In this document: one piece after another, positions 1 through 10,859 of the stretch
How positions within the stretch are numbered: position 1 is the first letter of the stretch
How the letters are laid out: each line of letters begins with the position of its first letter
Source of the DNA: Cruorifilaria tuberocauda
Lineage: Eukaryota > Nematoda > Chromadorea > Rhabditida > Onchocercidae
Direction: 5' to 3'
NCBI GenBank assembly: GCA_013365365.1
Contig: JABVXU010000026.1
Location: 269,491-333,490, forward strand
DNA length: 64,000 nt
Made by a program: the position numbers and the translations under genes
Notes under the pieces: generated by a model
The model's database searches: none
What the model was told of the DNA's origin: nothing
The model's input: the letters and a program-made list of their open reading frames with translations, nothing else

Positions 1-116
1 TAAAATTGCTAAAATAGCAGAAAGACATAAAAAATGTTCAAAACCATAAGTTCAGGAGGAAACCAAAGTTTTCATAAATAAACGATTTGTCTTTACTTTT
101 ACCGTGGACATTTTAG

Positions 117-756
117 AGAAAATGATTTTCTAACTTTTGATGCGATGAGGCAGGCAGCACAATGTATGGGTCGTGCACTGAGAGGAAAAAGTGATTATGG
201 TTTGATGGTTTTCGCTGATAAGGCTAGTTCTTCCTATTTTAAATATAAGCAGGAATTTTCAATAAAATCTCCAAAGATAATGGAAAGGGTGTTTCAGTCC
301 TTTTTCATTTTGCAATGATTTGTGTAATATGATTCACAAAAGTTATATTTTAGAGGTTTTCACGAAAGGATAAAATGGGCAAACTTCCTCGTTGGATTCA
401 GGAATATATAACTCCTGGAAATGTTAACCTTAGTATTGAAGAAGCTGTTATAATAGCAAGGAAGTATGGTTTTAAATATTTCATATTAACATGCAGGAAC
501 TGTTATGATGGAATATTGGTTAGAAATTTTATAAATTGTTATTTTGAAAATGTCCTTAAACATCATTGGAAAAGCAGTCTTTTTGATGCTTTTAGAAGTG
601 AACAGATAATTATTTGCTTATAGATGGTTTCCACTAATGGCGCAATCGTTCACCAAAGAGCATCAGCTGGGGATTTCATTGCTTACTGAAGAAATGCTTC
701 GCGAAAAGGAATTATTGGGGAAAAAATTTGGTCATGTTTTAGAAGAGGTTGATTAA
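117..756 (+). CDS. xpd-1: XPD/ERCC2 TFIIH DNA helicase, C-terminal exons (5' part lies outside the window)
   Basis: Last three exons of the 5'-3' helicase subunit of TFIIH, which works in transcription initiation and nucleotide excision repair in the nucleus. Exons: 117-222, 354-463 and 624-756 (stop TAA 754-756). The first carries helicase motif VI ([18 protein letters not shown], human QCVGRAIRGKTDYGLM), the second [19 protein letters not shown] (human RFARGDKRGKLPRW), and the third [20 protein letters not shown] (human MAQPFHREDQLGLSLL). All junctions keep frame. The intron at 223-353 begins GC, not GT (AAG|GCTAGT), and no in-frame GT donor replaces it. The first exon has the acceptor TTTTAG at 111-116; sequence 1-116 is intron. 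Assignment is close to certain; the symbol is the usual nematode name and is inferred from orthology. Confidence 0.93.
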
Positions 757-2324
757 GTAAGGTGTAAAGTTTATTTGCATCTATGGAATGGAGCATTATG
801 TTTCGAAGTAGATATAAGCATCAAAAAAGTAGATTTTCTTGGAAAAGAGATGTCCATTTCCTCTTAGGAATTTCCAAAAATACTGGAAACGGAAATCACT
901 AGTCTAGTAGTTAATTTTTGGTGGGAATTGAGCAGTTGTGTGATGCTATAGATTCATTTATGGTTTAAAGCACTGTGACACGTTTAAAAATGGGAGAGAA
1001 CGTCTTTGTTTTCGAAAGATGTATAAATGGGTCACCGGAGATCACTATTAAGGAATGGAACCTGAAAAACTCGGAACAGAAATTAGACAAAATAAAATTT
1101 AGTTCAAAAACTGGGAAAGAGAGTAAAAGTGACTTAATTTTTTAATATTTTTTTTTTATCTAACGACCAAGACTTTTTCATAGCACTCTAATTGAACTGA
1201 AGATTGATTTGTTTACTTGTTGCATGTTTTTCTTCCTTGATTAGAATAATTGTTTTATTGCAAAGTTTCCGCAATGTACCTCCAGTGAAAATCTCTTCAT
1301 ATATTTCAGCTGCTTTATTTTTTTTATTGGTTTAGCAGCATATTACAAATAGCTTTATTGTCGTTTACATAAAAGCTTAGACAGGTCTCATTTATCGATT
1401 TGATGCAGTCAGATAGGATCCTTTTTTTTTCATTATTTTGCCTTTTTCAAATGAACAGACTCAATTAAACCTGTTTATTTGAGTGAAATTTTTTTACTTT
1501 TTTTTTTCCAATACTCTGTCACATTCCAAGTATTTTAAATATCCCTTATTTATTGTTTTCATTCACTAAATCTTGCTCAATTACATCCCTTGCTTTTATA
1601 ATTATCTCTATTAGTTCAGATAAATAAATTTATTTGTATTATTTTCCGCATAGTAATTTACTCATTGTAACTAGCAGCAGCCATTTGATAGATTTTTTTT
1701 CTCAGATTTTGCCTAAATTTATACAATTTCAGAATAAATAAGCAAAGCATTAATTCTTATTTCACAGTTTCTTCCAATTTCCTCAATTTCAAGTTAAGAA
1801 ATATTTTTTTTGTCTTTTATATGATCCAAACATTACTGTCTTAATTTTCTATGATTGAAAAATATCAAATAAAGAGTATTGATGCATTATGATTTTTTAA
1901 TTTAAAAGCTTGAAATAAAACATATGACATGCATATTTCAGGTTGCAATTCCATGGCGATTTTGACACTTCTAAATATTTAACTTTTCGTAATTCGCTCT
2001 TTCTAGTTTCCACAATTTTTGAGTTATTCATTGGATGTATTTAATGGCTGTTAAATATATTTAGATGAAGGTCTTTTTAAAATTATCAATGCTGAAGTAA
2101 CGTGCCTCGAGACTGTGTTCACTTGATCTTCTGTTCCCATTGACGAATAGTGAGTAGAACAGACATATTTGTCGAAATGAAGCGTAATATCTTTCCCGTC
2201 TCGAAACAAATCGTAGTGTTTTTGATTGGTAATGCCCAACTGTCACCATTGTGAAATTTTGCAGTGATTTTCAACCATAATCTTATTTCTTATGACGAAA
2301 ATAGAATTTTTTTCATTTTTTCAG
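757..2324. other. Intergenic, no gene seen
   Basis: Between the XPD stop and the first exon of the RhoGAP gene. It is AT-rich with long T runs (for example near 1140-1160, 1315-1325 and 1490-1510) and no open segment with protein-like composition. The T-rich part probably holds the XPD 3' end and the promoter of the next gene, but I see no defined element. Confidence 0.5.
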
Positions 2325-2387
2325 GCATTGATGTTTTTTGCAAACATTCTCTCATAATTGTGCGTACGGGTCCTGGTAGATAGGAGT

Positions 2388-5300
2388 ATGGTATCGACCG
2401 ACGATCGTCCAACTCCTGCATCACGGGCTAGTTTAACTGATCGGAAGTCATCGGTGTCATATCGTACCTTAAGACCCGCACTTATTCCAAATTCTCTTAT
2501 TACCTTCTCTGATTCAACTAAACAGATATCAAAATCTTGGTTATATCCGACCGACCCATTCAGTCGAGATTTATCATCAAAAAATCCTCGTCGTATTAAG
2601 TCTTTATCCGATATTCCGAAGACGATTACAAGAAATATTAATCGATCTGTCTCAAACATTCAAAGCAGTGATGATTCTAGAGATGCTCCAGATGAAATAT
2701 TAAATTCAGACGGACTGAAACGAAGTCATGTTGCAAAGATTGCAAAAATGCTAGATTCAGGGATTTCTGGAAATACAGCTTCCATAATAAGATCGATAGA
2801 TGATCAGAGGGGTTCCTCAATAAGTATCAGTTTAATAGGAGGACATGATTTCCCTTCTGTAATTAAAAAATCAGGATATTTGTCGGAAGATGGTACTGTT
2901 TCGGATTCTGTGAATAAAAGTGGCGGTAGTATTTCCCAAAAATCCGTTATAGTTCCATGCAATGGTTTGTGGAACTCAGGATATATTGGTCTTGAAGCAT
3001 ATTCGAGAATGGTGGAATTACTCCATGACGATTGTATTTCGTCAAATTATGAGTAATTTTTTTAATGGTTTTGATATATCTTTACATTACTTGATATTTT
3101 CGAGTTTCAGAAGTAATCCACAAATCACGCTAAAGCTTCTGCAAGTTCTAATTAGAGGTGTTTGGAAGTCCATTGAATCAATATTCATGTTATATTTTAA
3201 TAATTCTAGTTACTGAGCGATTTCCCAAATTATTTTTATTTTTGTGACATTTCACTCATTCTATTAAAGTTTCTTGGTCTATTCTAGATATCAAGGAAGT
3301 TTCGATAGATGTTCTGGTGCTCTCAATTTTGGAAATTTAAGTTCGATCCTAAATTCTGGGAGAAAGAGCAAGAAGATCGATAATGGAGATATTTTAGAGA
3401 ATAACTTGTCATTGTCGGCGTGGGCTGAAGTCATCGTTTGCAAAAAAGATCACGGTAAACTGTGGATTGTGGTCGAAGAAAACGCTTTGGCTGGTTGGGC
3501 GACTAATAACAAGGTATAATTCAATTTATTTTTATTAAAATCCAGAATATATCAAATTAGCAATAAATTAAAATCGTTAATATTATATATTTAAACAGAC
3601 TTTTCGAAACCTACGGATATTAATTTTTAAAAAATCAATAATATTAATATTGTCCTGAAATTTCGCACACAATTTTAAAAAATAGCAGAAAAAGTTGCAA
3701 AGTTAAGAGCGCAACAAATTTCAAGTGCATTCAAAAGTTTCTTATTGACTAGTAAAATCAGATATAACAGAATCTACTTAATATATATTCCTGCATAAAT
3801 CTAAATCCATCTAAACTCGATCTAATCAGATTTAGTAATGATATTTAAATCAAAGTCAAAAAACAATGAAGATATAATATAGATAAAGATATAGTTTATA
3901 ATATATATATATATATAAATATAGTAAATTTTATCACGTAAAAAACTTAATGATAAATTAAGTTCTCACGTCTTGATAATTTTTGGCAAATTTTCGGAAT
4001 TTTAATTCTGATTAAGTTTGACAAAAGTGAAATATCCTCATTTGCAATCGTGTATGATAAAGCTTGTCCTTCCTTTAGGACGGTGATCCTGTAGTCGGTC
4101 CATATCACTTGAAAAACATTCTATATGTTGGAAAGAATCCAGTAAATGGTGCTGTTGAGTTGCATATTCGGGAAAATTTTTTGTGTAGTCACTGGACAAA
4201 TCTTAAGCTCAAAATGGTTGCCGAAGTGGAAAACTGGATTTTGGATATCGTAAAAGTAGGTAGTTTTTTTTGGTTTTCTTTTAATTTACTTTAAAAGTTG
4301 GTTCGGATTTTTTTAATAGAGACATTTATTGCAAGCAAGTTTCCAGTATATTATGCCAAAGAATGAATTGTTGCTGTATAGTGTAAGAAGTCTAAATGCT
4401 GGTGGTAGTGTGTGGATACGTCAAGGAACAGCGTGCGCTTGGTCAAGTGGTTGGATGTTTCTCGATGAAGTTAGTGAATTCTGCTTCAGACCTATGAAGA
4501 ATTAAATAGATTAGTGTTTATATAGTACTATCCAAACTTTTATATATGTATTCTCAGATTTTTCATTGTAAATTGAAAAAATTGCAGCATAAATTATATT
4601 ATTCATTGGATAATTGTGCTATATTATTTGAACTTGATGTTCGTAAATTTGTTGGAATGAAAAGTACATTGAGCAAAGTTGATTGGTGCGCATCGGTTAT
4701 TGGTTCGATGAAAGGACCATTCCTTTTGCTACAGGAAGGAGGGTTTGTCTTTTTTTAAAAATGGGATAAAAATAGAAGAACGTTGAAATCCTCGTCTCTG
4801 ATTTTCAAATCCTTTTAATTCGGAACTTTTTCAAGTGTAAGAAAAACCATGAACGAAGTTTACAATTTCCACTTTTGTTTTAGTTCTTTATTTGTGCAAG
4901 CTGAGTATGATTCGGCTACTTTGACATGGATTGATTTATTGAATCATCGAATGGAATGCAGTGGTTATCGGTTAGAGGACTCGAAACTAACATTAGATGA
5001 TGTTCCCGTTATTGTTGATAAGTAAGTTTATGCTCGAAAATATTTAATAGTGGGGTTTAATAAGAGACAAGTGCCTTATTCTAAAATAGACTGATTTCCT
5101 TATTCCCAACAAACAGTCAAATTCATGTTAAAAACAATTGTTTGCTATTAGTGTTAGGGCATTATTGTGATCACAAATTACATTTTATTTCGTAGGTGTA
5201 TAAAATTTATTTCCACGTACGGTCTTCTTCAAGCCGGTTTGTATCGTCGAAATGGCCCTAATGTCGAAGTTCGTTCATTGCTAGCTGAATTTAGAAAAGG

Positions 5301-8261
5301 TCGTTGTTATCAAAGTTTTTTAAATTTTATACTTTAATAAAATTTGCAAATATATGGATTTCCATCATTTTTTATTATATTACTTTTGATACTTTTTCAA
5401 TTTTTTTTTTCTTTGCTAATCTTAATCTAGTTAACGTTTATTATAATTTCAGATCCTGTAAATGTGCACTTATTGCCTGGATCAGGCGATATGATAAATG
5501 TAGTAGCCGATGTACTCCGATCCTTCTTTAGACAGCTTGATTCTCCACTTGTTCCTTATCATATTCAGGATCGGCTTTTCGCTGTTGCTAACATGAAAGG
5601 TACATAAATTTGAAATTTTTTTATTGAGCCATAAATTCCGATGAATTTTATTTTCAGATCCAGCTAGATTAGATGAATATCACGAAATTTTGATGGGCTT
5701 GCCGCGAATACGCATCCAAACATTGCGACGTATCCTTGATCACTTGAAGGATGTCACAGAACTTGCAAATGCAAATTTAGCAACCATCGAAAATATTGCA
5801 AAAATTTTTGGACCAACATTATTTTCCGTTGAGCAGGTTCTTTGCTTTTTATTCTATCTCTTGTCCTTTATTCTACAAATTATGTAAATATAGATTACAT
5901 GGCCATATCCTAATTCTGAGCATTCTGAAGCTAAATTTGAGAATCCGTTTTCATAAATTTTGTTTGGAAATTATGCTCAAGCCTCTGCTCGCAAGCTGAT
6001 GATGGGATGATTCTGACGTTTAGCGAGTTCTGACATCGTGTTTCTCTTTGTTCTTGTGCTACTAAATCTTTATCATTTCTTCCTGTGATATGTTTTTTTT
6101 GTGAATTTTTAAACTGAATTCAAATTTTAGGGTGATGGAGCAAATAACAACTTTGCTGCCACAATACAGCAAGTAAATCTTGTTAAGGACCTTCTTACAT
6201 ATTATGCCTCTATATTCCGAATTTCAGCTCGTGAAATGATTATAAAGTCGAAAATAAATACGCTGCAGGAAAAACCAAACAAAACGAAGGTTTGAGATTA
6301 TTTTTTTATTTCTATTTTTTAAAATATCGGATTTTAATTAAGCTGAAGTTTGTACATTGGATTTCAGGCTCGTGCAGATGGTTTTCTTGTTCCTGTACAT
6401 ATTCTTGAGAAAGATAATCACACATTCAATGTGCAATCATCATCAAATGCGGAACAAGTGAAATTGAATATTATTTAAATTATTGGCCTTGCAACTGAAA
6501 CTTTTCAAATATGGTTTTAATATTTTTATTATACTTCAGATTTTTATATTGTTTAAACGTTGTTACAGGTTTGTGATGCAGCTAAAAACAGGCCAGCTAT
6601 CCGTAATGAGGCTGATGTAAATAATTTTGCACTGTTTGAGGTAAGATAGCTACGTGTTCATAATCATTAGAAGAAGACTGTTCATTCTGTTTTGGAAAGC
6701 TTCAAATAACATTGAATGATATTAAAATATTTTTTTAGGAAATAAAATGTGGTCAACTGGAAAGGCGCGTGAATCCGTCTGAAAAAATGAGCTCAATGAT
6801 TACTGGCAGATGGCTTGACTGGGAACCTTCTGAATGCTTTCTTCTATTTAAGAGAGATCCTATTCCTTATTCATTTCGGGTTAATTGTTCTTAATATCCT
6901 AATTAAGCTGGTTTTTTATAATATGTATGCGATACAGTTTAATTATTTAAATCAACATATAAGCATATTCATACGCGGAATACACATAGTGGTTGAAAAT
7001 GAATGTATATGTATGATGCTTATACATCTTAGGTTTCAAACACTTTGAGATATTAATCTATGTAAGAAATTAACCTGACATTATATAAGTGAAATGAATG
7101 CGTTGGAAGGATGTGTTTGATCAGCGTAATTACGTTATAGTTGACATAAGCTGGTATGTAAGGATGGAATCAAAATTAATTGTTGTGGCAGAATTAATCA
7201 ATTTGATTTGTTAATATTCAATAGATAAACTGTTTTGTTTGGAAAAGAAAACAAAGAAATAGTGATTAAGTACAGGCATGCTTGCTAGCCGGAAATAGAA
7301 GTCTCCTATTGTTAAGAGTGATGAGTTTGTAATTAGTAGCTTGAAGAAGTAAAAATTGAAATAAATCTTTTTAAACTTTTGTTTGTTTTAATTTTAATAT
7401 AGTAGCGAATACTTATATTGATACCTGATATTTAACTAAGCAGTAATCTTTTCTCTTCAGCTTTCATATCCATTTGCTGATGATGTGCGAATCGCGGAGC
7501 AAGGAGCAAAGTCGTTTAGCGCTGGTCATTTGAAAGTAGAGAATGGATTAGTTGCTTATTATAATAAGGTACGAAACTATGTCAAGCTCTATTGATAAAT
7601 TTAACAATAGAGTAAATATTGTTTTGTTTAGCTAGTCTGAGATTTTTGAAATTAGTTCGGTCTCAATTTTTTTTATTGTAATAATGTAATTGTGGTGATG
7701 AAAATTGTTTTTCAAGTAATAATTTGATCTGGAATTGCCATTTGTGGCGTTTTATTATAACTGGATATAACTGGTATAATAATATTAATCTAATTTTATT
7801 TCTGCCTTTCCATTTTTCCTTTTGTTTGTCTTACTCCTTTAGTTATAGTTATTGTTTTATATCTAAGTGAGAAGTATTTCGCCAATTAACTAAATTTTGA
7901 GCCAGGAATAGAACAACAAGGTTTAAAGTCCCCTACTTTGACAGGTTAATAGGCTTTGCAAATTCTAAAATTAGTAAACGATGCATAGTTTCAATTTTTG
8001 TAGAGTTTGAAAAAAGTAAACGAATGGCATACGGACGATATATTATGGTATATTGGATATGAGTGTAGTCGTAAACCACCTTATCCGCACACTCTTACAT
8101 TTATATTGCCAAAGGATAATAATTTCAAATACAAATCGAAATATATGGGTTATTGTGTCGCTTTTCGCGAAGCTACTCTGAGAACGCAATGGCTCAATGC
8201 AGTAGTCAGTTCACAGCAAGATTTCCATGAAAATTCTGCAATGCCATTGGTGCAGATTTGA
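2388..8261 (+). CDS. ARAP-like PH-RhoGAP-RA-PH protein
   Basis: Predicted Rho-family GTPase-activating protein, 928 residues. Exons: 2388-3040, 3288-3513, 4079-4255, 4320-4469, 4558-4742, 4884-5021, 5196-5299, 5453-5599, 5658-5836, 6131-6289, 6368-6457, 6569-6640, 6739-6879, 7461-7568 and 8004-8261. All phases agree; the first donor (GTCAAA) is the weakest. Domains seen: a Ser-rich unstructured N-terminus (1-217); a PH-like domain (about 235-350, ending VAEVENWILDIV); a second PH-like stretch (about 395-490); RhoGAP (about 495-705) with GLLQAGLYRRNG, whose Arg527 is the expected arginine finger; an RA domain (about 725-807: FALFEEIKCGQLERRVNPSE, then WLDWEPSECFLLFKRD); and a C-terminal PH (808-920). 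The order RhoGAP-RA-PH is that of ARAP proteins, but no ArfGAP zinc finger or ankyrin repeats are present. The start follows an in-frame stop (2355-2357) and an acceptor (TTTTTTCAG, ending 2324), which suits trans-splicing. C. elegans tag-325 may be the ortholog. Confidence 0.85.
3901..3917. repeat. (AT)n microsatellite
   Basis: About eight and a half AT units inside the second intron of the RhoGAP gene. Confidence 0.9.
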
Positions 8262-9621
8262 ATTCTTCTAGTTTCTCAATTTTTGGAATGGAAAACAAAT
8301 CTTTAATATCCTTTAGTGTTGTTGCTCTGTATTTTCTTTAGAGTTATATATTGCAGTTGGTATTTGTACTTGTCTTCTAAACAGCTATACTGTTACATGT
8401 AATGTAAAAAATTTTATTTTGTGAAGGACTCAACACTTCAAACTCCCATATTTCTATTCCGGTTCCTGCAGGAACTGCTGGAAATATACATATAGTGAAG
8501 AAAACCTAAGATCTGGAAGTCCTGTTCAATGAGAAATTAAAAGTTTATTGTGCTGTTTTTGCCTAAATCTGCTAAATCAGTCAGTAAATGATAGTTTATT
8601 AATGACTTATTTCAAATTATGTATTTAATTGGAAGTTTTGCAGACTTCAGGTATTATTATTCTAAGTATCTTTTCAGCTAGTAACACATTTCCAAATCCA
8701 AACTAAATCTGTGATTCCTATCTTCATCTGGAGTAAAGTTAAACTTACTGTAAAATACTTCGAAGTTTATTTTTGACTTCACACCAAAATTCATGATGTC
8801 TGCTGTTAAAGTTGACTTGCAAATGAATGTTGTATTGCCATTCACATCCAAATACGACAGCAGTTTTAATGAGAACATCGGAACTCATATTTTCTTTATA
8901 TTTTGTATAAGATGATGACAATTTTAAGTAGAAATTTTTTTAAACAATTATTTATAAGCTTGTTTATATTTAATTAAAACGAGGAACAGACATAGGATTT
9001 AAAGAGATCGTAACATCTACTTAATTTTAAGTTTCAATTAAATATAGTTGAATAAAAGAAGGTTTTAATGATGTCACCTGGTTTTTATGTATACTTATCA
9101 CCATGTGTATGGAGTAATCAACCAGGATTTGCTGTAATATGATAGGAGTTTGTATCTAAACCATACGGACACATTATGGTGTCTCAAATTCTGATCGATT
9201 TTTTATATAACTTTAGGAAGGAACTACTAAGCTTTCAATAAGGCATAATATCAAAAAAGATGAAGTATAATAATATCCTGTTTATATCAGTATGATTTTT
9301 AAAATGAAACTCAAAAAAAAAAATTGAGTACCGCTTATTTTGCTTCGAAAATTTTGTAACGGTTCAAATCTAACAAGAAATCGGTTCCTTCGTAGTTCCA
9401 CTCATCAACAATGTAATTTGAACTGCTGGGACATATTCACTATCTCATTATTTATCGCCAATTCTTGTTAGTTTATGATGTTGACAGAAGAATAAAATAA
9501 AGTGATGGAAAATTTTAAAACTATTATCAGTCATTGATAAACTATTTAGTATTCATTGATTTCTAGGGTTATTTGCCGGATATATATTGAGAGTTGTAAG
9601 TCGTAAGTCGAGAAGTGGTGC

Positions 9622-9668
9622 GCTTAAGAATGTATATGTCCAATTTGAAAATATATACATTCTTAAGC
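9622..9668. repeat. Perfect 16-bp inverted repeat (hairpin)
   Basis: The arm GCTTAAGAATGTATAT (9622-9637) is matched exactly by its reverse complement ATATACATTCTTAAGC (9653-9668), with a 15-nt loop. It lies about 1.36 kb past the RhoGAP stop, in otherwise plain intergenic DNA. Confidence 0.9.
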
Positions 9669-10711
9669 ATAATTTTGAGTAATGATTTTTCCGAAATCTT
9701 TTAATGCTGTAAATGATAATGGGACACTAAATTATAGTTCAAACTTGAGCATTGTTCAACAAAATTGTTTTATATGGGTTCCAGAGCAAGTTTATTGTTT
9801 GGAATTTTAAAATAAAATCTTAGAGATTAATTGTAAGGAAAGGTTAGATTTCCTAATTTCTTAATATAAATGCTTATGTTTAAATTAAAATCAGAAATTA
9901 TTAGACATTTGTTTAATATTGTCTACCCGAGTGAGGAACAGTGCGTGTTCTGTTTTGAAAAATATTAATATCTTTATGTAAAAAAGTGAGAGAGAAAGAA
10001 ACACTGACGAATCATTTCAATGCATATGGTAAAATAATCAATTTCCAGTTAGATAATCACTGCTTTCCAGATTAATTATATTTTTGGATTTCATTATGCA
10101 AAGAAAACGCTTCTCTAAAATGAAGCACTTATTGCCCTTTTCACTTATTGCATTCGAACCTTTTCTCTAGAGTTTTTGCAAGAATTCTTTCAGTTTTTTT
10201 AAGATTTGCGAATATTTTTTGATTCGATATTGAGTGGATTTAGTAATAGATTGATGAGTAAAATAAAAACAAAATTTCTGTGACGAGACGCAACAAACAC
10301 AATGAGGCATTTGTAGAGCCGGTAAACATTTTTCTGACTAGAAAATGTCGAAGGACTGAAAGGTGAATATTTAAGTTAGACATGTGCTGCAAAACGTGAT
10401 TAATATCTAGAGAATATTATGTCAGTCATATTTAATGATATTTTTTCTTAGAAAGTTTACTTTCATTTTTCAGTTTTCTTGTTTTCGAAAACAAATATTT
10501 AGAATATTAGAACTATTTTTCTTACAATTAATAGAGTGAAGCAGTTTTTAGTAGTGTATTTGATAATAAATAATAGTTTGAAATGCTGAGCCTCATTCAG
10601 TGTTTCAGTACGCTTACAATTCAGTTACCACTGAAGTTTTTTGAGATAGCAAAACGGATGTATATAAAATAAATGAAATTACAATAATTTGTCTATGTAA
10701 AAGATTTATGC

Positions 10712-10732
10712 ATATATATATATATATATATA
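10712..10732. repeat. (AT)n microsatellite
   Basis: About ten AT units, 130 bp beyond the stop codon of the minus-strand CCDC92-like gene. Confidence 0.9.
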
Positions 10733-10859
10733 AGATTTTGTAGCAAATTTTGGAAAACAAAATATCATGAAATGACAGATGATACTGTAAATACGACTAA
10801 AATTAATTTATATCACAAATTTATATCATGTTTAAAAAGATCATTGTCGATTATCAGCG

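Larger units (their letters stand above)
8262..10859. other. Intergenic between convergent genes
   Basis: This 2.6 kb stretch separates the 3' ends of the RhoGAP gene (+) and the CCDC92-like gene (-), so it should hold two 3' UTRs and poly(A) sites. It contains an inverted repeat (9622-9668) and an AT microsatellite (10712-10732). I see no exon in it. An open frame on the + strand at 10828-11085 is antisense to the last exon of the CCDC92-like gene. Confidence 0.55.

Noticed and set aside
2321..2659. 112-codon minus-strand open frame
   Set aside because: Overlaps the Ser-rich first exon of the RhoGAP gene, whose frame is longer and splices correctly.
9361..9372. GGTTCAAATCT resembling a tRNA T-loop
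   Set aside because: No matching acceptor stem, D-arm or anticodon arm could be drawn around it.
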